Shown here: positions 1 to 10,831 of the stretch, in pieces | Layout of the letters: every line of letters begins with the position of its first letter | How positions within the stretch are numbered: position 1 is the first letter of the stretch | Origin: Adiantum capillus-veneris | Taxonomy: Eukaryota; Streptophyta; Polypodiopsida; Polypodiales; Pteridaceae | DNA: 64,000 nt | Assembly (NCBI GenBank): GCA_014529385.2 | Contig: CM043953.1 | Location: 64,515,372 to 64,579,371 of the forward strand | Direction: 5' to 3' | Made by a program: the position numbers and the translations under genes | The notes under the pieces: model-generated | The model's database searches: none | What the model saw: only the letters and a program-made list of their open reading frames with translations | Told to the model about the DNA's origin: nothing

Positions 1-1850
1 CCAAATAACCAACCGCTATTAGAGGCATGGTGAGGAGTCTTGTTGTCTTTTACCCAATGAGGACATCAGTAGTGGGAGGATCTAGTCTAAAACAGAAGGT
101 AATCCATCCTATGCACACATATTAGTTCAAGAGGAGGATGATCCTACACTCTTTGGAGAGACCGAGGACCAAGTAGAAGTTTCAAGTTTGGCTAAAGGGG
201 AAGTTATTGGGGTAAGCCCAACTTGTGACCTATAAGCGGTGTAACTATTACACTTGTAGAATTGGCCAGAGTGAAGGTCTTTGACACCTTAAGATTGGTT
301 TGTGGAATCCTTATATCTCAACGTGCATGTGCAAGATATAGTAATGTTATGGGTGTCCTCCGAGGAAGGTACTCCACCCATGTCACTTCATCTTGGACCC
401 CTACCAAGAAGGTTATTCTTGATTACCCTCGACATGGCAGATTTCCTTACAATTAATTATATGGCAAAATCTGGATTCAAAATAAACAATACCTTCATTT
501 ACAACCATTTGTCACAATCCCCTTCACTTAAGGTTCCAAACACCTTATCGCACCCATGCCATCCACGACTTCCATGTCACCAATCACATAGCAAAGTCAA
601 AGATTATGGTTACCATACAAATTTTTGTGTGCCATGTGTCATGTATCATGCAAGCATGCATTGACTTTCGCCAAGAGTGTCTCTTACTTTAGCTAACCCA
701 AATCGAAAATGAACATACTTGTTTAGGTGTAGCCTAAGTGTAAGCTAGTATCTTTATTTACAACTATTTTTTACAACCTACTTTACTGAAGGTTTCAAAC
801 ACCTTCTTATTGCACCCATGTCATCCATGTGACCAATCACATACCAAACAAGTCAAACAAGATTACCATACAGTAATTACAATAATTGATATGTGATTGG
901 TATGTGACCAATCACATACCAAAGTCAAACAAGATTACCATACAATAATTACAATAATTTCATGTTATGTGGCTTGTGTCATGCAAGCATGCATTGACTT
1001 CCCAAAGAGTGTCTTTATTAAGGATGCGGTCACACATGCATCAATTACCAGTAATATGGTACTTATGCAACTATGCAAAAATCCGCATAGTTGAATAAAA
1101 GACAAACAATTGGTGCATGTGCGACCATGCATGAGGCACAATTATGTGAAATTAACTGATATTATTTATGTATCACTTTACCATTGCATAACTTGATTTC
1201 AAAATGACTTTACTTGTTTAGGTGGAGTCTTGGTGTAAGTTGCTACATGAAGAGGGCCAATAGCGGAACACAATCCAAAACAAGAACATCAAATGAAAAT
1301 TGGTTTACCTTGAAATTCATGAAAGGTGTGAAAACTGTTCGATATGAGCTTTTTTTAGTTCTTTTATAACAATTTTCATTTAAAATTGTTATTTAAAGTG
1401 GGAAATACAACCACTTAAAGTGACCCTGGCTGTGCAGCAAGAGCTACTTTATACACACTTTTCAAGTTAATGCAAGCATTGTTTGCATTCTTTGTGTCAT
1501 TATGAACGGCTCCTTGATTATCCTCCCTAGTCCCAACAATTGGTAGTAGAACAAATAAGGGATTGGCATTCCCTGATCCTGTCATATTTAGTTAACCTCT
1601 TAGTCATTGCATTTACATCTCAATGCCTTATTATCATTCAATTCGCTAGATTGGGCACATCCTTGAGCTAACATTTTTGAACCACTAACCTCCTAGTTAA
1701 TTAGTGCCTTACTAGTGTTGAATTTTTCATCTACTAAGGTGTGGTTATGCATGCTTATGTTTTTGTGTACACCCTTTAATAAAACCTTTCAAACAAGCTT
1801 CTAGAATAACCCCTAATCCTGTATATAGGTCATTCTCATGGTTTTGCATT
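1..1850. other. Non-genic left flank
   Basis: I find no recognisable gene here. Short open frames at 262-664 and 897-1094 do not resemble any family I know and are probably chance. The stretch holds a decayed direct duplication (listed separately) and AT-rich unique sequence. Confidence 0.5.
490..1020. repeat. Decayed tandem duplication with inner hairpin
   Basis: Two related units of about 220-260 bp lie head to tail (about 490-700 and 758-1017). Both run through 'aaacacctt', 'cacccatg', 'ccaatcaca', 'aagattac/ttatggttaccatac' and 'atgcaagcatgcattgact'. In the second unit a roughly 75-bp piece is repeated again (about 830-880 and 900-952). The joint between these inner copies makes a near-perfect palindrome around 'tatgtgattgg...ccaatcacata' (about 888-918). 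A phrase 'acttgtttaggtg' following unit 1 (near 718) recurs near 1212, so the duplication may once have been longer. Confidence 0.6.
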
Positions 1851-2183
1851 GTTCACTTGGCCTCTCAACCTATGGGTTGTGGGTTCAAATCCTCGGTTGG
1901 GTCAGCTCTAGAGGGACACCTTGTTCTCACCTAGTGTTCGCGTTGCCAGGGATCTTGCCCTTGGACACTTGACTACATCCTCCTCGTGGGGTGGGTCACC
2001 TGAGGAGGAGGTTCCTAGCTGGTTGCAATGAGTTCTCTCTGTTGTCCCAACACATGGTGCATCAATTAGGTGGCCATGGTGATGCCTATGCGTGGCATCT
2101 TGCCCAATGGTACAGCCCTTGCCCGACCATGTTTCATAGCTAATATTTGGAAGGGATAAGCACCTCCCCCCTCTAGTGCGTCA
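1840..2183 (+). repeat. tRNA-like / SINE-like sequence
   Basis: A good RNA polymerase III B-box (GGTTCAAATCC, about 1882-1892) lies just after a weak A-box-like 'tggcctctcaacc'. The spacing is shorter than in normal tRNAs. The GC-rich body runs to a (GA)n tract at 2184. No coding potential was seen. It may be a SINE of a family different from the CT-tailed one next to it; low confidence. Confidence 0.35.
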
Positions 2184-2184
2184 A

Positions 2185-2216
<32 letters not shown>

Positions 2217-2375
2217 GGGGAGGGAGGGAGGAGATAGATAGTGAGAGCAAGAGAGGGGTCGGGGATTTTTTCACATTATAGGAACAATGTTAGAAGACCT
2301 TAAATATCTCTAATGAGTCTCAAACTCAAGACCTCCTATTCAAAATGGAAATATAACCAATTTATTGCACTTGAA
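2184..2375 (-). repeat. CT-tailed tRNA-derived SINE, copy 1
   Basis: Read on the minus strand, a B-box-like 'ggtcttgagtttgagactc' (about 2311-2329) follows an 'aattggtta' head. The body runs to 'ataatgtgaaaaaatcc' and then a pyrimidine tract and (CT)n tail (plus-strand GA/G run 2184-2220). The same order of blocks is found at 34111-34268 (minus) and 55858-56018 (plus), so this is a repeat family rather than a chance tRNA resemblance. Confidence 0.55.
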
Positions 2376-3804
2376 CTACATAGATAATTTGGTAAATTTT
2401 CTAGTGTTTCTTGAGCTTGAGTGTGTAGGAAACGGGTAATCAGTCTACCACAATTGAGATAGGTTGAGAAATTTATCTTTGTTTTTGGTACCTTAAGACC
2501 TCCATAGAGTCTTCATGGGCCCTTTTATTTGGACGTTTAATGAAAATTAATACTCAAATCGTAACTTAGCTTTGACCAAGCCTAAAGATATAGTTCTGCA
2601 AATACATTATTGTTTAACAAAAATGAGCCTAGATAAAAGGTAATTTTACAATTGCATTTAAGCACATGGAGAAGGAATGTGGCTTGAATCACCTAAAAGG
2701 TACTTTTGGTTTTTCATGGGTGTCGCACATTCTCTCAAATCATATCTTTCTCTTTATTCCCCCTTTAGATTTGAAATTTTCATCACTCTTCCCCTTCTTC
2801 TGAGGGGTTTGCAGATTTGTGTTCTCTCTGTACTCACTTTGAAACGCCCTACACTATTTCTATATGGAAGAATGCTTCATTTTCTCACTTTGGAAGCCAT
2901 AGATAGCAGATCGACACCATCTTGATTCCCACCACCATCATTCTTGGCCTCCATCCTCAGCAAATTTTTTGTCTCCCTTCATGTCTATCTTCAAACTCAA
3001 GAAGCCAAAGGACATTCACATTCTCACTACTTAGATATAGTAAAAGATTGTACATATCTACTTAGAAGGCCTTGCAAGAATGAAGGAAAATGCAAGCATT
3101 GGATCAACTTCAAACCTCTTCTATTGGCGAGTACAAAAGGATGACATAAAGAATCGGTGATCTCATGGAGGAGGTGGATATGTAAAGAAGGAAACTCGAA
3201 GATTGTAGCCACACAATTGACTAGGTGCAGACAACATTCGCCTCCAATTTTCCACTTGCAACCTTCACGGTGGTTTAGACCACCTCACACACCTTCCCAT
3301 TGGCTTTCATGCAAGGCAGAGGAAGTGCAAAGCAATAGAATTTTTTTCCAAAAATGGAGGGGCATGCAAAAAACAAGTTCGAGCTACTAAGGTAAACGAT
3401 GATTGATTTGATTCAACATCATTGCATTATATAATTCTGTGTGGATCAAAAATTGGATGTTATGCAATAGAGAATCTGCTTAAGTAATGCTAGTTTGTAA
3501 TCCATCCAATGAGAGGCTACAAAATTTTTTACGAGCACATTTCTTACTAGAGGTATAACACATTGTCATTCCAAGGAAGATGCTCGTTGTGTGTGATTTA
3601 GTAGGTATCAGTCTCAAGGAGGCTACAAAGCCATATACCGCTCAATCACTTTAGCATTGTGTGCAAAAGGTATTCTAATACCTTTGCTTCCAACTCCATA
3701 CAACATCAAAATGGCAAGGAAAGCAATGAATCAAAACATTGTGGCCATGTTTGGTGCTTTCAAGTGAGTCCCAAACACGATGCCTCTCATTTGTGAAGGC
3801 CTTC
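2376..3804. other. Unassigned sequence left of gypsy A
   Basis: No gene recognised. Open frames at 2677-2925, 2944-3144 and 3157-3390 are broken and unlike any family I know. Part (about 2940-3400) reads as protein-like in more than one frame, as a badly decayed coding repeat might, but I cannot name it. It is the left side of the insertion target of gypsy A; the right side resumes at 25121. Confidence 0.4.
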
Positions 3805-3809
3805 CAATA

Positions 3810-4076
3810 TGTTAAGTTTACGTGTCATCCTTTTTATTATTATTTGTATTCAGTTATGGGCCGAGCTTGTCGGTCCCGTAGGTCTATAGTCTAGGGTTGA
3901 TGATCACTGATGAGAGGCGCACTAAACTGCACACCAAACTTGTTTATTGTCAATTGTCTAAATGTGGGCATTCGTATGTGAAAGGGACAGACCCAACCCA
4001 TAGATAAGATTTTACAACTAGTCGTATGAAGCTTGTTCTTGCCTTATCTTCTTCTTCTATCTGTTTGTGAGCATGT

Positions 4077-4127
<51 letters not shown>

Positions 4128-4353
4128 GGCGTAAGAGAGAGAGAGAGCAGCAGGAGTACGGTGACAGTGAGGAGGGCGATCAGTAGCGCGACAGCTTCTT
4201 CCTCTCAACACACACACACGGATTCCCTCGACGAGCAGCAGGAGGTGAGTGACTCGCCAATGTGCAGTCGTAGAGCTTGTTTGTATGCGTAGGCTGTGTG
4301 CTTGTAGACATGTGGCTCGCACACGGTGTTTAGCAAGTCCCCAGCAATTGACA
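3810..4353 (+). repeat. Gypsy A 5' LTR
   Basis: This 544-bp LTR starts TGTTAAG and ends in 'attgaca'. Its last 170 bp match 24946-25115 in order: 'cttcttcctct', 'ggattccctc', 'ggaggtgagtgac', 'agagcttgt', 'tatgcg', 'caagtccc'. It contains a (GT)n(GA)n tract at 4075-4128. The left boundary rests on the TG start plus the matching CAATA duplication, because the 3' LTR lacks this half. Confidence 0.75.
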
Positions 4354-4357
4354 TTTT

Positions 4358-4374
4358 TGGCGCCGTTGCTGGGG
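4358..4374 (+). promoter_or_regulatory. Gypsy A primer-binding site
   Basis: TGGCGCCGTTGCTGGGG lies four bases after the LTR end. The form TGGCGCCGTTGCCGGGG is a familiar plant gypsy primer site, usually assigned to a tRNA-Asp primer in Athila-like elements; here one base differs. It sets this element apart from gypsy D, which carries an initiator-Met site. Confidence 0.8.
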
Positions 4375-5580
4375 AACCGCTTTACGCCAAGCTCCAACCG
4401 CAGTCTGCATGTTGTGTTGAGGTCATGTTTTTTACATGTTAGAGAGGTTGGGAAGTGATTGTGTATTGTCTGTGTGTGCAGATCTGGATACGATGATATC
4501 AGACAATCTGCTATTTTTGGTCAATTATTGCTCTGCTTCATTTTTGTTCACTGTTTATTTGTATTTCAACGATCCGCTATTTTTTGTTTTTCTGCAAATC
4601 TGTGTTAAGGCATGGTAATTTCAAATTTTTTATAAATATATGTTCTTGTTGAGGTCAACTAAAAAAAAAAACAAAAAAACAAACAAAAAACAGAAACGCC
4701 TTGCAATTGACTGGGATTTTTGAATTGACAAAAAAAAACGACACCCTAGGCGAGAAAAAGAATGAGCCCCATTGGCCTCGGCCTCCGTCTCGATCTTGAT
4801 TTATATATAGGAAGTAGGGTCCTCCATAGCTTCCTTCCAAGTGAAAGAATAGTGTGTCTCATGTTATATATATACCCCATTTCTCAAGGGCAAAAGGAAG
4901 CATGTGGGATCTAGGCTTCACTTTTTTTGCTCCACTATCTTCCTTAGGCTTTCCCTCTTATGCCTTCACGCCCAAGTAGAAATCGACTATTTTGGAGGTC
5001 ACAAGAGTTTTGATAGCCAATTTTTTTGCTATAAAGCACGCCACATCCCTCCGATTGATACGCTCGTTTTGAGCTATCACATGACCCATTCAACATCACA
5101 CACATAAAAAAGGGTTTTAAAAACGAGAAAAATCAAGTAGAAACGATCGAAATAGCTAGTGGCAAGGCCTCTTCCAGTACTTGTCAACACTTTTAGGACA
5201 CACACATCACATGTATTTACGCTCTGCACGAGTGCTAGAGTCTGAGCAATTAGAGAGTGACTCAAATTACACAAGAACCCATTATCCACCCACATTAGGT
5301 TCTGGGCCTTTGGCTGGGACCCAATGTAGTGCAACCCAAGACCCACACATTGCAGTGGCTAGTGACTCTTCGTCCGATTCTGACATGATGGAGAGACACC
5401 CTACCCATACTCGAAAAATACAAACCGAAATGTACTTGTCTCTTCCCCACAACCAAGTGCTAGAGTGTTTAGTCGCATAATGGAAACCATTAGTCGAGCC
5501 ACTCGTTTGATGCCTACAGCTAGTGAAGTAAACGAAAGTGATGGGGAGGTAGATTCGCTTTTAAATTCTCATGTAGACCC
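4375..5580 (+). pseudogene. Gypsy A leader and decayed gag N-terminal part
   Basis: Sequence between the primer site and the copia 1 insertion. Open fragments at 5181-5480 and 5465-5575 are rich in Ser, Thr, His and Asp, as gag N-terminal regions often are, but carry no named domain. Reading continues beyond copia 1 at 10832, which supports one interrupted gag region. It also contains the A-rich stretch 4660-4735. Confidence 0.5.
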
Positions 5581-6066
5581 CGATGGCCGGTGGTCGGAAG
5601 TCAATGGCCGGTGGCCAAATTCAAAAGCGCACTTGTCTTCTCAAGGGCGGCCACACATGGGCGGATTGGAGGGTCCGATTTGGACTTATTCGCACAAGGG
5701 CGGCTACATATGGCTGTCTCTCATAAGAGAGGGCAACCCTTTTGGCCTATAAAAGGAGCCATTTCTACACACATTTCATAGTGTGAAGTTGATGCAACAA
5801 GGTGAGTGTGAGGTGGTGAGAGTGAAGCAACGCGGGAGCTCTATCAAGGGTTTAATCCCTTTGTAAACTACTTCTTCTTTTGAAGTGCTAAAGCCATTGA
5901 GTGGCTGCTTTCCCGTGGACGTAGCCCACATTGGGTGAACCACGTATATCGTGTGTACTCTCTCTCTCTCTCTCTACTCTATAATCTCTTGTGTGTGAAA
6001 TCTATCTCTCTCCATTAAGTAATCTACTAAAAAAAAATCTATTTAGCTATGTCTTATTTTCTAACA
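5581..6066 (+). repeat. Copia 1 5' LTR, truncated at its 5' end
   Basis: It matches 10318-10831 almost throughout and ends CTAACA. Relative to the 3' LTR it lacks the first 238 bp and one 'ggtggccgaattcaatggcc' repeat unit. The promoter core is kept: TATAAAAG at 5748-5755, and a CT tract near 5959-5977. Confidence 0.9.
5748..5755 (+). promoter_or_regulatory. TATA box of copia 1 5' LTR
   Basis: TATAAAAG after 'ggcc'. The same element is at 10512-10519 in the 3' LTR. It is the likely start site driver of the retrotransposon transcript. Confidence 0.65.
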
Positions 6067-6068
6067 AC

Positions 6069-6080
6069 TGGTATCAGAGC
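6069..6080 (+). promoter_or_regulatory. Copia 1 primer-binding site (initiator Met tRNA)
   Basis: TGGTATCAGAGC, two bases after the LTR end, is complementary to the 3' end of plant initiator tRNA-Met and is the usual copia primer site. Confidence 0.9.
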
Positions 6081-6139
6081 AAGGTTTACTCGTAGCTAAA
6101 TTATCTCAAGGAAAGGATTCGTTGAATTGAGTGGGAGTT

Positions 6140-9100
6140 ATGGCCGAGGAAGGGAAGCTCAATATTGAGAAGTTCAACGACAAAAACTACCAACATTGGA
6201 AGATGCATATTGAAGACTATCTCTACCAGAAGGACCTCTATTTGCCACTAGGCGGTCTTGCGAAGAAGCCCGCAATAATGGTAGATGAAGCATGGATCGT
6301 CCTTGCTCGAAAGGCACTGGGAACAATCCGGTTAAGCTTGGCGTCAACGGTGGCCTTCAATGTTTCGGAGATGAATACCACGGAGGACTTGATGAAGTCA
6401 CTTGACGACTTCTACGAGAAACCATCGGCATCCAATAAGGTATTTCTTATGAAGCGCTTGTTCAATCTAAAGATGGCAGAGAATGGTTCAGTTGCAGAAC
6501 ACCTAAATGACTTTAACACAAACATAAGTCAACTTCGATCAGTGAAAATCAATTTCGATGACGAAGTGCGAGCTCTCCTTATATTATCATCTCTACCGGA
6601 TAGATGGGACAGCCTTGTGATGGCTGTAAGTAATTCTATCTCTGGCACAAATACTCTTAAGTTTGATGATGTTGTGGGTGTTCTCCTAAGCGAGGAAATG
6701 CGAAGGAGAAGCACAGGAGAATCATCAAGTGCTGCACTATCAGTGGAAACAAGAGGAAGGCCTAAGAAGAGGTTCAAAAACCAAAAGGGTCGTGATCGTT
6801 CAAGGCGGAGCAAGTCACGCACAAAGTCAATTCTTGAATGTTGGAACTTCGGCAAGAAGGGCCACGTCAAGAAGGATTGCTGGTCCAAAAAGAAGAAGGA
6901 GACAGAGTCTCAAGACAACAAGCCAACATCGGAGGCCAATGTGGCAGGTAAAGTAGAGCAAGATGCTCTAATTCTCTTATTAGACAATGTGTCTAATTCC
7001 TGGATAGTAGATTCCGGGGTTTCATTCCATGCGACACCACACAAGCAACATTTCCAAGACTACACTAAAGGTAATTTTGGGTATGTATACTTGGGAGATG
7101 ATGAAGCTTGTGAGATTGTCGGCAAAGGTACAATTTCTGTCAAAACTGCTAACGGAAATGAATGGAAGCTTAAAGATGTTAGGCATGTTCCTTCTCTTCG
7201 CAAAAAATTGATCTCTACAGAACGATTGGACGATGAAGGTCACAACATTGCATTCGGAAACAAACGGTGGAAGATCTCAAAGAGATCTTTGGTGGTTGCC
7301 AAGGGAGAAAAAGTCGGTACTCTTTACTTGTGTACTGTTAGCACGCAACCTTCAGCTTGTGCAACAACTACAGAAGTTGACAGTGCGATGTGGCACTACC
7401 GACTTGGGCATATGAGTGCCAAAGGAATGCAAATCCTTCAAACAAAGAAGCTTCTACCAGATTTGAAAGAAGTGGACTTAGAGTTCTGTGAAGATTGTGT
7501 TTATGGTAAACAAAAGAGGGTAAAATTTCAAAAATCAAGAAATGAAAGAAAAAATAAAAAACTTGAGTTGGTTTATTCTGATGTTTGGGGTCCTGCAAGT
7601 ACACCATCACTTGGTGGCTCATTGTACTATGTAACATTCATAGACGATGCGACTAGAAAAACATGGGTTTATGTCATGAAGAATAAATCCGATGTATTTT
7701 CCATATTTCAAAGGTGGAAAGCCTTTGTGGAGAATGAAACAGGCACCAAGGTTAAATGCCTCAGATCCGACAATGGAGGCGAATATTGCAGCCAAGCTTT
7801 TGAAAGCTTTTGTGCTAGTAATGGCATTCGGAGGCAAAGGACAACCCCAAGGACACCTCAACAAAATGGGATTTCGTAAAGGATGAACATGACAATCATG
7901 GAACGAACATGAAACATGCGGCTACATGCAGGCCTACCGCTTGAGCTTTGGGCGGAAGCTGTAAGTACGTCTGTGTACTTAATCAATCGGTCACCCTCAA
8001 CGGCATTGGATGGGGGAGTTCAGAAGAGGCATGGACAGGTAAACCGGTGAATTATGCATTTCTCAAAGTGTTTGTGTGTGAGGCTTTCATGCACATAGAT
8101 AGAAGCCTAAGATCAAAGCTAGATGCAAAGTCCAAAAAGTGTTTCTTCATTGGCTATGGAGAAGGAGACTTTGGGTACCGCCTATGGAATCCTGAAGATG
8201 GTAAAATATTAAGGAGTAGGGATGTAACTTTTAACGACCAAATTTGTACAAAGATTACTTGGAAAGAAAACAAACAAAAGAAAGGTGATGAGTACATGGA
8301 GCTTGAGGATGGTGAAGACTCAAGGACTGCAAACGGTGACAATGTGCAACAATGTCAACCAAATGAGGAGCCTCAACCTATTCCCCGAAGATCTACAAAA
8401 GCAAGTAGACCTCCAGAAAGGTTTGTTCCTTCCTTCAACCATCTCTTGATCTCAGATTCTGGAGAGCCGGAATCATACGAAGAAGCTATGCAACATGAAT
8501 CCAAAGAAGAATGGACAAAGAGCATGCAAGTGGAGATGGACTCACTACATCGCAACCAAACATGGGAATTGGTTGAGTTGCCTAAAGGTAAGCGGGCACT
8601 TCAAAACAAATGGGTGTACAAGCTGAAGGAAGAAGAAGGTGGGAAGAAACGGTACAAGTCTAGGCTTCTGGTAAAAGGTTTTTCTCAAAAGAAAGGTATT
8701 GACTTCAATGAAATATTTTCACATGTTGTAAAAATGAACTCAATTAGGCTTGTCTTAAGCCTTGTGGCTGCTCATGATCTAAATCTCGAGCAAATGGATG
8801 TAAATACGACATTCCCTCATGGTGACTTAGAGGAGGAAATCTACATGCTTCAACCAAAGGGGTATGAAGTAAAAGGTAAGGAGAAAATGGTTTACAGATT
8901 AAAGAAGAGCTTGCATGGTTTAAAGCAAGCATTAAGACAATGGTACTTGAAGTTTGATCGATGGACGTTGGATCATGGATTCACAAGATGCAACTCGGAT
9001 CACTGCGTCTACACGAAGAATTTGGGAGATGGGAAATTCATCATCCTAATGTTGTATGTTGATGACATGTTGATTGCAAGTGCTAACATGCAGGACATCA

Positions 9101-10098
9101 AAGACCTAAAAGAGGAGCCATCCAAATCTTTTTCAATGAAAGATTTAGGTGCTGCAAAGAGGATACTTGGTATGAAAATATCAAGGGACAGGACGAAGAA
9201 GACAATAAAGCTATCTCAAGAAGATTACATCAAGAAGGTACTAGAAAGGTTTGCAATGCAAAATGCAAAACCAGTTTCTACACCTTTGGCTGGTCATTTT
9301 AAACTAACGAAGGATATGTGTCCAAAGACACAAGAGGAGATAGCCTATATGTCTAAAGTTCCATATGCTGCAGCGGTAGGTTCTCTAATGTATGCTATGG
9401 TCTGGACAAGGCTTGACATTGCACATGCAGTGGGAGTTGTGAGTAGGTTCATGGACAACCCAGGTAAAGAGCATTGGCAAGCTGTGAAGTGGATACTTAG
9501 GTATCTAAAAGAGACAACAACAAATGCTTTGTATTTTGGAGGAACTAATATTTTTCTAGAAGGGTATGCTGATGCAGATATGGCAGGTGACAAAGATACT
9601 CGAAGGAGCACTACTGGCTATGTGTTCACGGTTGGAGGCACAATAGTAAGCTGGGCTTCAAAGCTGCAAAAAGTGGTTTCACTTTCTACCACGGAAGCAG
9701 AGTATATAGCAATGACGGAGGCAAGCAAAGAAATTTTGTGGCTTCACAGATTCTTAGAAGAGCTTGGATTCAAACAAGACAATTGTGTCTTGTACAGTGA
9801 TAGCCAAAGCACTATCCATCTTGCAAAGAACTCGGCCTTTCATTCAAGGACAAAGCACATTGAGGTGAGATATCACTTCATACGCACTCTTTTGGAAGAG
9901 GGACAGCTAAAGCTAGGAAAGGTGCATACAAGTGAAAATCCTGCAGACATGTTTACAAAGGTGGTCAACAAGGAGAAGTTAAGAGCTTTTGCTCATCTTC
10001 AATCGGCATTCAAGGATAAGAAGCCAGAATGGAAAGCAGTCATAGGTTTGGTTTGGAGATCAGTCTCCAAGTGGGAGATTGTTAAGTATGGAACCTGA
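6140..10098 (+). pseudogene. Copia 1 gag-pol polyprotein, disrupted
   Basis: The ATG at 6140 begins a gag with the usual 'KFNDKNYQHWKMHIEDYL' start, and a UBN2-type body follows. The zinc knuckle near 6836-6880 has lost its second Cys (CWNF in place of CWNC). Protease: DSGVSFHAT near 7012. Integrase zinc region: HYRLGH and CEDC. Integrase core: SDVWGP and RSDNGGEY. The frame stops with TAA at 7877, exactly 36 codons after the second catalytic Asp, where the Glu of the D,D(35)E triad should be. A TGA follows at 7910 and a 1-bp loss near 8030 shifts frame. From 8040 an open frame carries the rest: reverse transcriptase with YVDD (about 9055) and RNase H with DSQST and TKHIEVRYHF. It ends 19 bp inside the 3' LTR. 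Confidence 0.92.
10069..10078 (+). promoter_or_regulatory. Copia 1 polypurine tract
   Basis: AAGTGGGAGA directly before the 3' LTR start (10080) is the usual plus-strand priming site of plant copia elements. Confidence 0.8.
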
Positions 10099-10831
10099 TT
10101 TACCCTTGTAATTTTCTATGGTAAAAGCGCACATTTGTAAGGCCCCCATTATGAGGAGAAGCCATTGTGCGTGAAGGAAAATCACTCACCGGAAACCAAA
10201 ATTTTCACGGACAGGAATATTCCTTTTCGCCGGAATATTATGGCCGGAGGGCGGCCGGAAAGTGGTCAGAAAACAACCAGTCGGTTGGCCGGTGGCCGGT
10301 GGCCGGTAGTCAATGGCCGATGGCCAGTGGTCGGAAGTCAATCGCCGGTGGCTGGTGGCCGAATTCAATGGCCGGTGGCCGAATTCAAAAGTGGACTTGT
10401 CTTCTCAAGGGCGGCCACACATGGGCGGATCGGAGGGTCCGATTTGGACTTATTCGTACAAGAGCGGCTACACATGGCTGTCTCTCATAAGAGAGGGCAG
10501 CCCTTCTGGCCTATAAAAGGAGGCCATTTCTACACACATTTCATAGTGTGAAGTTGATTCAACAAGGTGAGTGTGAGGTGGTGAGTGTGAAGCAAGGCGG
10601 GAGCTCTATCAAGGGTTTAATCCCTTTGTAAACTACTTCTTCTTTTGAAGTGCTAAAGCCATTGAGTGGCTGCTTTCCCGTGGATGTAGCCCACATTGGG
10701 TGAACCACGTATATCGTGTGTACTCTCTCTCTCTCTCTCTACTCTATAATCTCTTGTGTGTGAAATCTATCTCTCTCCATTAAGTAATCTACTAAAAAAA
10801 AATCTATTTAGCTACGTCTTATTTTCTAACA
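10080..10831 (+). repeat. Copia 1 3' LTR, full length
   Basis: 752 bp, with TGTTAAG and CTAACA as inverted ends. The region 10239-10385 is a G/C-rich patch of short 'ggccggtggcc' repeats. TATAAAAG lies at 10512-10519, and a CT tract near 10721-10740. Confidence 0.9.

Larger units (their letters stand above)
5581..10831 (+). mobile_element. Copia 1: Ty1/copia retrotransposon with truncated 5' LTR
   Basis: It has a 3' LTR of 752 bp (10080-10831, TGTTAAG to CTAACA), an initiator-Met primer site, a purine tract, and gag-PR-INT-RT-RH in the copia order. The 5' LTR is only 486 bp: its first 238 bp are missing, yet GACCC flanks the element on both sides (5576-5580 and 10832-10836). It sits in the gag region of gypsy A. 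The coding region has stops and a frameshift, so the copy is inactive. Protein motifs fit the Tork/Tnt1-like part of Copia, though I cannot place it firmly. Confidence 0.9.

Noticed and set aside
1882-1892. Intact tRNA gene from the B-box GGTTCAAATCC
   Set aside because: The A-box is weak and too close, and no cloverleaf with acceptor stem can be drawn by eye; tRNA-like repeat only.
6529-7864. Minus-strand frames opposite copia 1 pol
   Set aside because: Shadows of the clear plus-strand gag-pol; no domain of their own.
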